From contig NZ_FSQT01000001.1 of NCBI RefSeq assembly GCF_900143515.1, forward strand, positions 62,001 to 126,000: a stretch of 64,000 bases of DNA, read 5' to 3'. The notes beneath the pieces were generated by a model, which was given only the letters and a program-made list of their open reading frames with translations, was not told where the DNA came from and made no database searches. Source of the stretch: Micromonospora cremea (GTDB lineage: Bacteria > Actinomycetota > Actinomycetes > Mycobacteriales > Micromonosporaceae). The number at the start of each line of letters is the position of its first letter. The first letter of the stretch is position 1. This document shows positions 1-8,524 of this stretch, piece after piece. The position numbers were made by a program, and so were the translations under genes.

Positions 1-67
1 CCCGAGCCTGGTTGGATGGACTGCGCTCCCCGGACCGCGGTGGACGCGGCAGGACGGAGGAGGCAGG

Positions 68-2608
68 GTGGCGGTAGGTCCCGACCCGGTGAACGGCGCG
101 GTGTCGAACCATCGCCGGCGTCGCTTCGATGTCCGGGTCGTTCCGCACCGGCGCCGCTCGCCGTTCCGCCTACGGGACTGGCGAATGAGCACCAAGCTGG
201 CCACCGTGCTGGTGGTGCCGTCGGTGGCGTTCCTGGTGCTCGCCGGCGTGCAGACCAGCGCCCTGGTGGGGCGGACGACGGCGCTGAACGACTTCGCACG
301 GCAGGTCGGCATCGGCCGGCAGATCACCGCGGTCGTGCACCAGCTCCAGCAGGAGCGGGACCGCTCGGCAGGCGAGCTGGGCGAGCTGCGTAAGGGTGGT
401 GACCGCGAGGCCGCGTCCACCGCCCTGAAGCCGCTGCAGGCGGCGACCGATCGGGCCATCGTGGACCTGCGCCGGGCGGCGGAGCCGCTGGCCGACGCCG
501 ACGCGTCCTGGCGGGTCGCCTTCTCAGAGGTGCTGGAGGCGTACGACCAGGTCGTCGACATCCGGCCGGCGATCCCGCCCGCGGTGCTCAGCAGCGACAC
601 CATCCTGAGCAACTATCACCGCGCCGTCGACACGCTGCTCGACCTGCTCGCCGAGCCAACGCCGGGCCAGGAGCGGCCGGCGTTGAGCGACGCGGTGCTG
701 CGCTACGTCCAGATCGCCCGGGTCAAGGAGCTCTCCTCGCGGGTCCGGGCCCAGCTCTACGCCGCCGCCCGCGCCAGCCGGTACGGCACAGAGGACCGGG
801 TGCTCCTCACCGACCTGCGCGCCCAACAGTTGACCGCGCTCGGCGCGTTCCGGGTGGCCGCCACCACCGACCAGATCCGCCGGTACGACGAGACCTCGGT
901 GGACCCGATGTTCCTGGTCGCCACCCAACTGGAGGAGCGCAGCCTGCCGGCCGGCGACGCGGCGCCGGAGGTGCTGCCCTCGGAGCAGTGGTGGGCGGCC
1001 AGCCAGCAGCGCCAGGAGTTGCTGCGCCAGGTCGAGGCTGGGGTGCTCGACGACGCTGTCCGGCAGGCCGACGGCGCCAGCAGCGGCCAGCTGAGGACCA
1101 CCCTGCTGGTGGCCGGTGGGATCGTCGCCGTGCTGCTGGTCGCCCTGCTGATCTCGCTGCTCGTCGGGCGCTCGGTGGCCCGGTCGATGCGGCTGCTGCG
1201 CAGCCAGGCGCTGCGGATCGCGCAGGTCGAGCTGCCGGACGCGCTGGACCGGCTGCGGACCGTCACCGGCGGGGTGCCGGGCATCGAGGTCGCGCCGGCG
1301 GTGGTCCGCTCGCTCGACGAGATCGGCGAGCTGGCGGAGGCGTTCGTCGCGGTGCACCGCAGCGCGGTCACCGTCGCCGTCGAGCAGGCGACGATGCGGC
1401 GCAACGTCAACGCGATGTTCGTCAACCTGGCCCGGCGCAGCCAGGTGCTGGTGGAGCGCCAACTGGAGCTGCTGGACGACCTGGAGCGCGAGGAGAGCGA
1501 CCCGGAGCAGCTGGAGAACCTGTTCAAGCTCGATCACCTGGCTGCCCGGATGCGCCGTAACGACGAGAGCCTGCTGGTGCTCGCCGGCACCGAGTCCACC
1601 CGCCGGTGGAACCGGCCGGTCGGCCTCGGCCCGGTGCTGCTGGCGGCCGCCGCCGAGATCGAGCAGTACCAGCGGGTCCGCCTCGAGTCGGTGGGCGACG
1701 TGCACGTGGTCGGGCATGCCGTCGGCGAGCTGGTGCACATGCTGGCAGAGCTGTTGGAGAACGCCACCGCATTCTCCCGCCCGGACACCGTCGTGTCGGT
1801 GACCGCCCGGGTCGAGGCCGCGGGCGCGCTGATCGAGATCACGGACCGTGGCCTGGGCATGAGCCCGGCTGCCCTGGCGGAGGCGAACGGGGTGCTGGCC
1901 AGCCCGCCGGCCGCGGACGTCGCGACCGTCGAGCGGATGGGCCTGTTCGTGGTCAGCCACCTGGCCGCCCGGCTCGGCGTGCGGGTCCGGTTGGACGGCG
2001 GCCAGGACGGCCTGGTCGCCCGGCTCGCGCTGCCCGCCGTGTTGCTGGCCCCGGCGGGCGCGGTGGAGTTGGATCCGCGGGCCCCGGCCCGGATGCTGGC
2101 GGCCGGCGCCGCTCGGGGAGTCAACGCGCAGCGGATGCCCGGGGCCGCCCGGGCCACGGGCTCGTCCGGGCCGGCCGTCGCGCCGCTGGACCTGCCGGTT
2201 GCGGGCCGCCCGCCCGTGGCTGCCGCGCCACGTCAGGCCCGCCAGGTGCCGGTCCGCGCCGAGGACGTGCTCGCCCCGGCCCCGTCGGGTGCCGGCGGCG
2301 GCTGGTGGTCCCGGGAGGGCCCGGTCGGACCGGCGGAGCCGGGGCCGGTCGTGCCGCCGGCCACCCCGGTGATCGCCGGCACCAACGAGCGGGGCCTGCC
2401 GATGCGGGTGCCGATGGCGCAGCTCTCCGCGGTCACGCGCCCGGCCCGGCCGGAGTCGGCTCCGGCGCGTGACGACCTGGACCCGGAAGCGGTCGGTGGC
2501 ATGCTTTCCCGGCTCTACAACGGGGTACGGCGTGCTGAGGCCGAGGACACCACCGAGATACCCGTGCCACCGTCCGGGGGGCACGATGAAGGGGGACGAC
2601 GACAGTGA
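68..2608 (+). CDS. Conservon-type sensor histidine kinase-like ATPase (CvnA family)
   Basis: Membrane sensor of 846 aa that starts the actinobacterial 'conservon' gene set. A basic N-terminus precedes a membrane segment at about residues 40-62. An extracytoplasmic region of the nitrate/nitrite-sensing (NIT) type follows, then a second membrane segment at about 345-370, a HAMP-like linker, and a dimerisation helix containing [13 protein letters not shown]. The HATPase domain has an N-box ([12 protein letters not shown]) and a G1 box (DRGLGMSP). The C-terminal ~180 residues are Pro/Ala-rich and look disordered. I chose the GTG at 68 because GGAGG lies about 7 nt upstream and the frame is open from there. 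It overlaps the next gene by four bases (GTGA), so the two are translationally coupled. Members of the family are kinase-like and are thought to signal to a small GTPase through a roadblock protein. Confidence 0.88.
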   Translation: MAVGPDPVNGAVSNHRRRRFDVRVVPHRRRSPFRLRDWRMSTKLATVLVVPSVAFLVLAGVQTSALVGRTTALNDFARQVGIGRQITAVVHQLQQERDRSAGELGELRKGGDREAASTALKPLQAATDRAIVDLRRAAEPLADADASWRVAFSEVLEAYDQVVDIRPAIPPAVLSSDTILSNYHRAVDTLLDLLAEPTPGQERPALSDAVLRYVQIARVKELSSRVRAQLYAAARASRYGTEDRVLLTDLRAQQLTALGAFRVAATTDQIRRYDETSVDPMFLVATQLEERSLPAGDAAPEVLPSEQWWAASQQRQELLRQVEAGVLDDAVRQADGASSGQLRTTLLVAGGIVAVLLVALLISLLVGRSVARSMRLLRSQALRIAQVELPDALDRLRTVTGGVPGIEVAPAVVRSLDEIGELAEAFVAVHRSAVTVAVEQATMRRNVNAMFVNLARRSQVLVERQLELLDDLEREESDPEQLENLFKLDHLAARMRRNDESLLVLAGTESTRRWNRPVGLGPVLLAAAAEIEQYQRVRLESVGDVHVVGHAVGELVHMLAELLENATAFSRPDTVVSVTARVEAAGALIEITDRGLGMSPAALAEANGVLASPPAADVATVERMGLFVVSHLAARLGVRVRLDGGQDGLVARLALPAVLLAPAGAVELDPRAPARMLAAGAARGVNAQRMPGAARATGSSGPAVAPLDLPVAGRPPVAAAPRQARQVPVRAEDVLAPAPSGAGGGWWSREGPVGPAEPGPVVPPATPVIAGTNERGLPMRVPMAQLSAVTRPARPESAPARDDLDPEAVGGMLSRLYNGVRRAEAEDTTEIPVPPSGGHDEGGRRQ

Positions 2609-3027
2609 CGACGTTGAGCCAGGAGGCACGGGACCTGAGCTGGCTGGTGAGCGCGTTCGCGGAGCGGGTGCCGGGCGTGGCGCACGCGGTGGTGGTCTCC
2701 TCCGACGGGCTGCTGGTGGCGATCTCCGACAACCTGCCCCGCGACCACGCGGACAAGCTCGCCGCGGTGACCTCCGGGCTGATGAGCATCACCGCGGGCG
2801 CGGCCCAGATGTTCGACGGCGACGTCGTCAAGCAGACGGTGGTCGAGATGGGCCGGGGCTACTTCCTGGTGATGCAGGTCCGGGACGGTTCGATCCTGGC
2901 CACCCTGGCCGCCGGGGACGCGGACATCGGCGTGGTGGGCTACGAGATGGCCCGGCTGGCGAAGCAGGCGGGGGAGATGCTCACCCCGGCGCTGCGGGCG
3001 GAGTTGCAGCAGGCGCTGCCCCGCTGA
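2605..3027 (+). CDS. Roadblock/LC7 domain protein (CvnB/MglB-like)
   Basis: Small cytoplasmic protein of 140 aa with the full roadblock/LC7 fold. An N-terminal helix ([15 protein letters not shown]) is followed by the strand pattern [14 protein letters not shown] and the conserved central helix. In conservons this component regulates the downstream Ras-like GTPase CvnD. Its GTG start overlaps the kinase stop codon. The usual third and fourth partners (a DUF742 protein and the GTPase) do not follow: a convergent glucosidase begins 76 nt later. The operon here is therefore only an A-B pair. Confidence 0.9.
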   Translation: MTTLSQEARDLSWLVSAFAERVPGVAHAVVVSSDGLLVAISDNLPRDHADKLAAVTSGLMSITAGAAQMFDGDVVKQTVVEMGRGYFLVMQVRDGSILATLAAGDADIGVVGYEMARLAKQAGEMLTPALRAELQQALPR

Positions 3028-3054
3028 CCGGCCCGGCCGTGCCCCGGACGGTCA

Positions 3055-3072
3055 CCGGCTCACCGGAGCCGG
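3055..3072. terminator. Short hairpin between convergent genes
   Basis: A 7-bp perfect stem (CCGGCTC/GAGCCGG) with a 4-nt loop lies in the 76-nt gap between the convergent roadblock and beta-glucosidase genes. It has no T-run, as is common for actinobacterial terminators, and could act on both strands. Confidence 0.4.
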
Positions 3073-3103
3073 CCGCCGGGGCCCGGCTGTCCGGGCGGCC
3101 CGC

Positions 3104-4447
3104 TCAGAATCCGCCGTCGGCGATGACCGAGCGGTACCAGTGCGCGCTGCTCTTGAGCACCCGCCGCTGGGTCGGATAGTCCACGTAGACCAGTCCCCAC
3201 CGCTGGTCGTACCCCTCGGCCCATTCGAAGTTGTCCAGCAGCGACCAGACGTGGAAGCTCTCCAGCGGCACCCCGGCGGCGATGGCCCGGTGCGCGGCGG
3301 CCAGGTGGTCGCGCAGGAAGCTGATCCGGCCGGCGTCGTCGACGCTGCCGTCCGCGGCCAGGGCGTCCGGTGTGGGCAGCCCGTTCTCGGTGACGGTGAG
3401 CGGGATCGGGCCGTATTCGCGGGTGACCCGGGTCAGGATGTCGTACATCCCGTCGGGGTAGATCTGCTGCCACTCGGCCTCCGAGGTCGGCCAGCGGTGC
3501 TCGGTGCCGCCGTCCGCGGTGACGTAGATCGGCGTGTAGTACTGCACGGCGAGCAGGTCGACCGGCGAGGAGATCACGGCCAGGTCGCCGTCGCGGATGC
3601 CGCGAACCATCCGGCTCTGCGGGCCCAGGTCGGCCAGCACGTCCTGCGGGTAGCTGCCCTTGAGCAGCGAGTCGAGGTAGAGGCGGTTCTCGTAGCCGTC
3701 GTAGAGCCGGGCCGCCGCGGCGGCCTCCGGTGAATCGTCGGCGGGGTAGCAGGGGTGCAGGTTGAGCGCGGGGCCGATCCGACCGGTGCCGCCGGCGGCG
3801 CGCAGCGCGCGGACCGCGAGCCCGTGGGCGAGTTGCAGGTGGTGGGCGACGAGGTAGGCCGCGTCCGGGTCCTGCCGGCCCGGGGCGTGGTGGCCACCGA
3901 GGTAGCCGTTCTGCACCACGGTCTTGGGCTCGTTGATGGTCAGCCAGACCGGGACGCGGTCGCCGAGTGCGCGGAACACCGCGTCGGCGTAGTCGGCGAA
4001 GCGGTTGGCGGTGTCGCGCGACTCCCAGCCGCCGGCGTCCTGCAGGGCCTGCGGCAGGTCCCAGTGGAACAGGGTGGCCATCGGGGCGATGCCGCGCTCG
4101 TGCAGGCCGTCCAGGAGGCGGCGGTAGAAGTCGAGCCCGCGCTGGTTGGGCGCGCCGCTGCCGTCGGGTTGGATCCGGGGCCAGGAGATGGAGAAGCGGT
4201 AGCTGCGCAGCCCGAGGTCGCGCATCAGGTCGAGGTCCTCGACGTACCGGTGGTAGTGGTCGGCGGCCACGTCGCCGGTGTCGCCGTTGCGGGTGCGCCC
4301 GGGGGTGCGGCTGAAGGTGTCCCAGACCGATTCGCCGCGGCCGTCCTCCTTGGCGGCGCCCTCGATCTGGTACGCGGAGGTGGCCGCGCCCCAGCCGAAG
4401 TCGAGGGGGAAGCGCAGCGGGCCGGCGGGCCCGGTAGGTATCGACAT
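3104..4447 (-). CDS. GH1 family beta-glucosidase
   Basis: Cytoplasmic 447-aa glycoside hydrolase family 1 enzyme, probably hydrolysing cellobiose/cello-oligosaccharides to glucose. Visible family signatures are the N-terminal FGWGAATSAYQIEG, the acid/base motif TINEP at about residue 170, and the nucleophile motif TVTENGLP at about residue 355. The C-terminal part has WSLLDNFEWAEGY, which binds the glucose subsite. Length is typical and no secretion signal is present. The ATG is preceded by GAGGAG about 6 nt upstream. A near-perfect CebR operator lies 38 nt upstream of the start, so the gene is probably repressed by CebR and induced by cello-oligosaccharides. No ceb transporter genes lie beside it, so regulation would be in trans. 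Confidence 0.93.
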   Translation of the reverse strand: MSIPTGPAGPLRFPLDFGWGAATSAYQIEGAAKEDGRGESVWDTFSRTPGRTRNGDTGDVAADHYHRYVEDLDLMRDLGLRSYRFSISWPRIQPDGSGAPNQRGLDFYRRLLDGLHERGIAPMATLFHWDLPQALQDAGGWESRDTANRFADYADAVFRALGDRVPVWLTINEPKTVVQNGYLGGHHAPGRQDPDAAYLVAHHLQLAHGLAVRALRAAGGTGRIGPALNLHPCYPADDSPEAAAAARLYDGYENRLYLDSLLKGSYPQDVLADLGPQSRMVRGIRDGDLAVISSPVDLLAVQYYTPIYVTADGGTEHRWPTSEAEWQQIYPDGMYDILTRVTREYGPIPLTVTENGLPTPDALAADGSVDDAGRISFLRDHLAAAHRAIAAGVPLESFHVWSLLDNFEWAEGYDQRWGLVYVDYPTQRRVLKSSAHWYRSVIADGGF

Positions 4448-4484
4448 GGATTCTCCTCGTGGATACGGGGCAACCGCCGAAATT

Positions 4485-4498
4485 CGGGAGCGCTCCCA
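4485..4498 (-). promoter_or_regulatory. CebR-type (LacI family) operator
   Basis: A perfect 12-bp palindrome, GGGAGCGCTCCC, lies at 4486-4497. On the minus strand the 14-mer reads TGGGAGCGCTCCCG. From memory the Streptomyces CebR box is TGGGAGCGCTCCCA, so this matches 13 of 14 positions. It sits just upstream of the GH1 beta-glucosidase start, where a repressor would block transcription. Confidence 0.75.
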
Positions 4499-4617
4499 GA
4501 ATAGGGCAGGGGCTGCGGGCCCGGTCAGCCGGCCGTCGTGTCGGCCGTCAGTGGCGCGTTGCGGCGGTGTGGGCCCCGGACAGCGAACGAGGCCGACCGG
4601 GCGGCGCGGCGCGCCTG

Positions 4618-5616
4618 TCCCGTCGTCCGAGTGTGCGGTTTACCACCGGCAGCATCCGCGTCGAGCCGGACCGCAAATATGTCGTATTGCCGCGCCTGGG
4701 CCGGTTGAAGGTGCACGAGTCGGCCCGCAAGCTGGCGCGTCGGTTGGAGGCGGGCACCGCGCGGATCCTCGCGGCGACGGTGCGCCGCGAGGGCGGCCGC
4801 TGGTATGTGTCGTTCACCTGCGAGGTCGTTCGGGCTGCGCGCACCCCGACCCGACCGGACTCTGTCGTCGGGGTGGATCTCGGGGTGACGCACCTGGCGG
4901 TGCTGTCCACCGGCGAGCAGGTGCCCAACCCCCGCCACCTGGTCGAGGCCACCGGGCGCCTGCGCCGGCTGGCCCGTCGGGTGTCCCGGCGCGTCGGCCC
5001 AGACCGCCGCGTACGACGAGACCCGTCGAACCGGTGGCAGCGGGCCACCCGTCAGCTGGCCCGGGCGCACGCCCGCGTCGCGAACCTGCGCCGCGACGGC
5101 CTGCACCACCTCACCACCCGCCTCGCCCGCGAACACGCCACCATCGTGGTCGAGGACCTGAACGTGGCGGGGATGCTGCGTAACCGGCGGCTGGCCCGGC
5201 ACATCGCCGACGCCGGCTTCGCCGAACTCCGTCGACACCTCCACTACAAGACCGAATGGAACGGCGGACGGCTGATCATGGCCGACCGCTGGTTCCCGTC
5301 CAGCAAGACCTGCTCGGGCTGCGGCACGGTGACAACCAAGCTGGCCCTGGCCGAGCGGACCTACACCTGCACCACCTGCGGCCTGACCCTCGACCGGGAC
5401 CTGAACGCCGCGATCAACCTCGCCGCCCTCGCGCGTGAGGTTATCGACGACCGGAGTGGCCGGGAGTCGCTAAACGGACGCCGAGCCGACCGTAAGCCCC
5501 CGCCCGCGGGGCTGGTGGCCGTGAAACGTCCACCCGGCACCGCCATGGCGGGTAACACCGGGACCGTCCCACCGCAAGGCGGGACTACCCCTCGACTGCT
5601 CGTTAAAGCGCACTGA
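4618..5616 (+). pseudogene. tnpB: 5'-truncated TnpB (RNA-guided nuclease of IS200/IS605/IS607-type elements)
   Basis: The TnpB-like sequence starts at about 4618. The open frame runs further left, to 4459, only through glucosidase promoter DNA. What remains (~330 aa) covers part of the wedge/REC region, the RuvC domain and the zinc ribbon. The three RuvC acidic motifs are visible: VGVDLG, VVEDLN and LDRDLNAAIN. The zinc finger CSGCG...CTTCG also remains. The usual N-terminal 130-150 residues are missing, so it is probably inactive even though the catalytic residues survive. No tnpA lies next to it. The C-terminal coding end is rich in hairpins, as expected where the guide (omega) RNA overlaps tnpB. 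Confidence 0.85.
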
Positions 5617-5640
5617 GAGGTAACGGCAACCCCCGTCCCC
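5440..5640 (+). ncRNA. Candidate omega RNA (reRNA) scaffold overlapping the tnpB 3' end
   Basis: Stable stems overlap the 3' end of tnpB. AGCCCC/GGGGCT occurs at 5495-5513. A GCAA-capped hairpin with GTCCC/GGGAC outer pairs lies at 5566-5585, and a palindrome CCGCCATGGCGG lies near 5540. Known omega RNAs occupy this position and end at the element's right end, with the guide coming from the flank. Extent and function are inferred from position and folding only. Confidence 0.4.
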
Positions 5641-5863
5641 ACCGTAACTGCACACACGGGCGGAGTTGGGTCCTGCCGTGCGTGTCGCGCGGGAGCCGGG
5701 CCACGCGAGTGGCTCTGGTTCCACCTCCCTCCCTGTGGCGGGACGATGGCTGACGGCGGTGTCCGGGCTGGCCCATCGTCAGCCATCGGGCTGGTTCCCC
5801 GGGCCCGTCAGAGACGGTCCCGGTGATCTTCTCGTTGGTGGCGCGCCCCGCCCACCCCGGGGT

Positions 5864-5976
5864 CCGGCCGGGTCCGGGGGAACGACGGGACCCGGCCGGC
5901 GGACGGCCTGACACCCACGGTCAGGCCGGGGTGGGCCGGCCATCCGGCCGACGCAGCGGGTCGGCCGGCCCACCCC
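5864..5976. repeat. Three consecutive perfect inverted repeats
   Basis: The first stem is 12 bp (CCGGCCGGGTCC at 5864-5875 with its complement at 5888-5899). The second is 8 bp (GGCCTGAC 5905-5912 with 5920-5927). The third is 14 bp (GGGGTGGGCCGGCC 5928-5941 with 5963-5976). They could form a terminator stack or a structured remnant of the neighbouring mobile element. Confidence 0.65.
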
Positions 5977-6070
5977 ACCGCCCGGACTGGAGGAAGCCGC
6001 GAAAAAGCCCAGAAATTCGGGCCGTCACGGGATCACGTGGACGACCGTGACGGAGTAACGTACGTCACCG

Positions 6071-6100
6071 GAGAGGCCGCTCCCCCCGTGGCGGCCTCTC
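6071..6100. terminator. Intrinsic terminator-like hairpin
   Basis: A perfect 10-bp stem, GAGAGGCCGC/GCGGCCTCTC, has a 10-nt loop and is followed on the plus strand by CACTTTTAT. It lies 35 nt beyond the stop of the leftward DUF3159 gene and could also stop rightward transcription from the tnpB side. Confidence 0.6.
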
Positions 6101-6135
6101 CACTTTTATGCCCTGGTTTCCCTGGCCGGGCCAAG

Positions 6136-6870
6136 TCACCGGGGCGGGGCGGCCGGGCTCTCGACGACCGGGTGACGCAACCCCGGGTGCCCGGGCGGCA
6201 GCGACCGACGCAGCACCATCCAGCTCACCGCCAGCGCCGCCGCGACCAGCGGCCAGGTCAGCGCGACCCGGGCCACCACCAGCGCGAGCACCTGTCCGCT
6301 CAGGTACAGCGGCACGAACACCGCCACCCGCAGCACGTAGGTCGCCGTCCACACCCAGCTCGCGCGGCCGTACCCGCGCAGCAGCGCCGGGTCGCGCCGC
6401 CACCGGGAGCGCTGGCCCAGCACCGCGCCGACCAGCACCCCGAGCAGCGGCCAGCGCACCACGATGCTCACCGCCCAGGCCAGCGCGCTGGCGGCGTTGG
6501 AGAGCAGCTGGATCAGGAAGAAGTTCTCGGCCCGGCCGGTGCGTACCGCGATCAACGCGGCGACGCAGACGGCGAGCAGCCCGATGAGCACCGAGCGCGG
6601 CCGGTCACCCCGACGCAGCCGGACGCCGGCCACCACCGCGCCGACGGCCAGGGCCGCGCCGACCCCGGCCCAGATCGACTCCCCGCCGAGCAGCCAGCCC
6701 GCCGCGAACGCCAACGGTGGCAGGGTGGCGTCGATGGCACCGCGACGCCCGCCCAGCAGATCCGCCAGCGACTCCGCCCGGACCGGCCGATCGGCGCCCA
6801 CGCCGACCCCGGCCCGCTGCTCCGAATCGGGCCTGACCTGGCCGGCGTCCCCCTCCGGTGTGCCGCTCAC
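6136..6870 (-). CDS. DUF3159 family integral membrane protein
   Basis: Actinobacterial membrane protein of unknown function, about 244 aa, with five to six hydrophobic segments between about residue 50 and 230. The DUF3159-type core includes GGRRGAIDATLPPLAF and, later, FFLIQLLSNAASALAWA. The frame is open to 6975, but I prefer the GTG at 6870 because GAGGAG lies about 6 nt upstream; GTG 6876 is an alternative. The gene is divergent from the PAP2 phosphatase, with about 90 nt between starts. The family is often annotated near potassium-uptake or OB-fold genes, which are not present here. Confidence 0.75.
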   Translation of the reverse strand: MSGTPEGDAGQVRPDSEQRAGVGVGADRPVRAESLADLLGGRRGAIDATLPPLAFAAGWLLGGESIWAGVGAALAVGAVVAGVRLRRGDRPRSVLIGLLAVCVAALIAVRTGRAENFFLIQLLSNAASALAWAVSIVVRWPLLGVLVGAVLGQRSRWRRDPALLRGYGRASWVWTATYVLRVAVFVPLYLSGQVLALVVARVALTWPLVAAALAVSWMVLRRSLPPGHPGLRHPVVESPAAPPR

Positions 6871-6959
6871 CGCCACCTCCTCACCTCCGCCCCAACCTAA
6901 CCGCCGCCGCCCGGTGGGCCACCGGCCGCCCGAGCCACACCGGCCGCTACGGTGTGCGA

Positions 6960-7841
6960 ATGCGCGCGACGGCAAGGGGTTGGACCGCGGTCTGGTTGGT
7001 CGTCATGGCCCTCGTCCAGGCGGCCGCCTTCCTCGCCGTCTGGCGGGTGGCCGTGCACAGCGAGATCGGCCAGTGGATCGACACGGTCGCGCTGACCGGC
7101 AACCGGATCGGCCAGGACCGCATCGACGGCCCGGTGGACAAGCTCCTCAACGCGATGTCGGTGGTCTCCCTGCTGGCCGCCACCGCGACGATCGGGTTCA
7201 TCGCGCTGATGCGGGGTCGGATCGCCCTCGCCATCACCGCGACCCTGCTGATCGCCGGCGCGAACGTCTCCACCCAGCTGCTCAAGTACGGGCTGAACCG
7301 GCCGGACTACGGCCTCGACCCGGAACGCGCGGGGGTGGGCAACAGCCTCCCCAGTGGGCACACCGCGGTGGCCGCGTCGGTGGCGGTCGCGCTGGTGCTC
7401 GTGCTGCCGCCCAAAGTGCGGGCCGTCGGCGCCTTCCTCGCCGCCGGTTACGCGGCCGTCGCCGGGGTGGCCACCCTCTCCGCCGGCTGGCACCGGCCCA
7501 GCGACGCGGTCGCCGCGTACCTGGTGGTGGGCGTCTGGGCGGCGCTGGCCGGGCTGGTCCTGCTGATCACCCAGCGGGAACGGGCGCAGGTCGCCCCCGG
7601 CGACGCGCACCGGCTCGCGGCCCTGCTGCTCGGCGCCGTCGGCGTGCTCGCCCTGATCGGCTGCGTGCTGGCGCTGTCCTGGCTGGTGGACCTGCGCAGC
7701 ACCGGGCCGGACGAGCTGACCCGGCGGCCGCTCTTCGTCGGGTACGCGGGCAGCGCCGCCGGCATCGCCGGCACGATGGCGGTGGTGATGGCGTTGGTGC
7801 TCATCGTCGTGCACCGGCTGGTGCCGCGGGTCAAGGGATGA
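6960..7841 (+). CDS. PAP2 superfamily membrane phosphatase
   Basis: Integral membrane phosphatase of 293 aa in the phosphatidic acid phosphatase type 2 family, likely acting on a lipid phosphate or pyrophosphate at the outer face of the membrane. The three-part active-site signature is complete: KYGLNRPDYG (K-x6-RP form), then SLPSGHTA (PSGH), then SAGWHRPSDAVA (H and D of motif 3). Six transmembrane helices are apparent. The stop overlaps the next start (ATGA), so the two genes form a coupled pair. Confidence 0.85.
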   Translation: MRATARGWTAVWLVVMALVQAAAFLAVWRVAVHSEIGQWIDTVALTGNRIGQDRIDGPVDKLLNAMSVVSLLAATATIGFIALMRGRIALAITATLLIAGANVSTQLLKYGLNRPDYGLDPERAGVGNSLPSGHTAVAASVAVALVLVLPPKVRAVGAFLAAGYAAVAGVATLSAGWHRPSDAVAAYLVVGVWAALAGLVLLITQRERAQVAPGDAHRLAALLLGAVGVLALIGCVLALSWLVDLRSTGPDELTRRPLFVGYAGSAAGIAGTMAVVMALVLIVVHRLVPRVKG

Positions 7842-8518
7842 GCCTGCCGGTGGATCCCGTCCGCGCGGCCTTCCGCGCCGAGTGCGCCCGACTCACCGAG
7901 ATCCTGGCCGAGCTGGACGACGCCGACCTCGACCGGCCGACCGGCTGCCCGCCGTGGACCGTCCGCGAGCTGATCGCGCACGTGCGTACCGGCACCGGCC
8001 GGCTGACCGACATGCTCGCCGCGCCGGCCCCGCCGCGCGCCGAGGTGGACGCCGCCGGCTACTTCGGCGCGGCGAAGTTCACCCCGGAGGTGGACGCCGA
8101 GCGGATCGCCGGCGGCCGGCGGGACGCGCGGCAGGTGGACCGGGCGACGTTGCCGACCGACCTCGACCGGACCTGGCGGGCCGCCGACGCCGCCGTCGCC
8201 GCGGCCCCGCCCGAGCGGGTGGTCCGGACCCGCCACGGGGACGCGATGTGCCTCACCGAGTTCCTGCGGACCCGGGTCGTCGAGGTGGGCGTGCACGGCC
8301 TCGACCTGGCCGCCGCGCTGGACCGCCCGCCGTGGCTCACAACGCAGGCGGCGGCGGTGATCGTCGACCTGCTCACCGACGGGCGGCCGGCGCCGGCCGA
8401 GTTGGGCTGGGACCACCTGACGCTGATCCGCAAGGCCACCGGGCGGGCGGCGTTGACCGCCCAGGAACGGGCCGTCGTCGACGCCGCCGAGTTCCGCTGG
8501 CTCGCCTTCGGCAGCTGA
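7838..8518 (+). CDS. Maleylpyruvate isomerase-like (MDMPI/DinB fold) mycothiol-dependent protein
   Basis: Protein of 226 aa with the N-terminal helical bundle typical of mycothiol-dependent maleylpyruvate isomerase relatives: FRAECARLTEILAEL, then GCPPWTVRELIAHV, where the His is one of the metal ligands. A later segment, RTRVVEVGVHGLDLAAALD, supplies the second conserved His. The true substrate is unknown; most paralogues are annotated only by fold. It is translationally coupled to the PAP2 gene by an ATGA overlap. Confidence 0.75.
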   Translation: MSLPVDPVRAAFRAECARLTEILAELDDADLDRPTGCPPWTVRELIAHVRTGTGRLTDMLAAPAPPRAEVDAAGYFGAAKFTPEVDAERIAGGRRDARQVDRATLPTDLDRTWRAADAAVAAAPPERVVRTRHGDAMCLTEFLRTRVVEVGVHGLDLAAALDRPPWLTTQAAAVIVDLLTDGRPAPAELGWDHLTLIRKATGRAALTAQERAVVDAAEFRWLAFGS

Positions 8519-8524
8519 CCCGGG

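Larger units (their letters stand above)
5617..6135. other. Gene-free, hairpin-rich intergenic region
   Basis: I see no supported gene in these ~520 bp; open frames here have no family features. The stretch probably contains the right end of the tnpB element near 5600-5640. It also holds three adjacent perfect inverted repeats (5864-5899, 5905-5927, 5928-5976) and a terminator-like hairpin at 6071-6100. Confidence 0.6.

Noticed and set aside
524..2629. Long minus-strand open frame (701 codons) opposite the conservon kinase
   Set aside because: It is the complementary shadow of a high-GC gene. It is rich in Arg/Gly/His with no domain, and the plus-strand frame has clear motifs.
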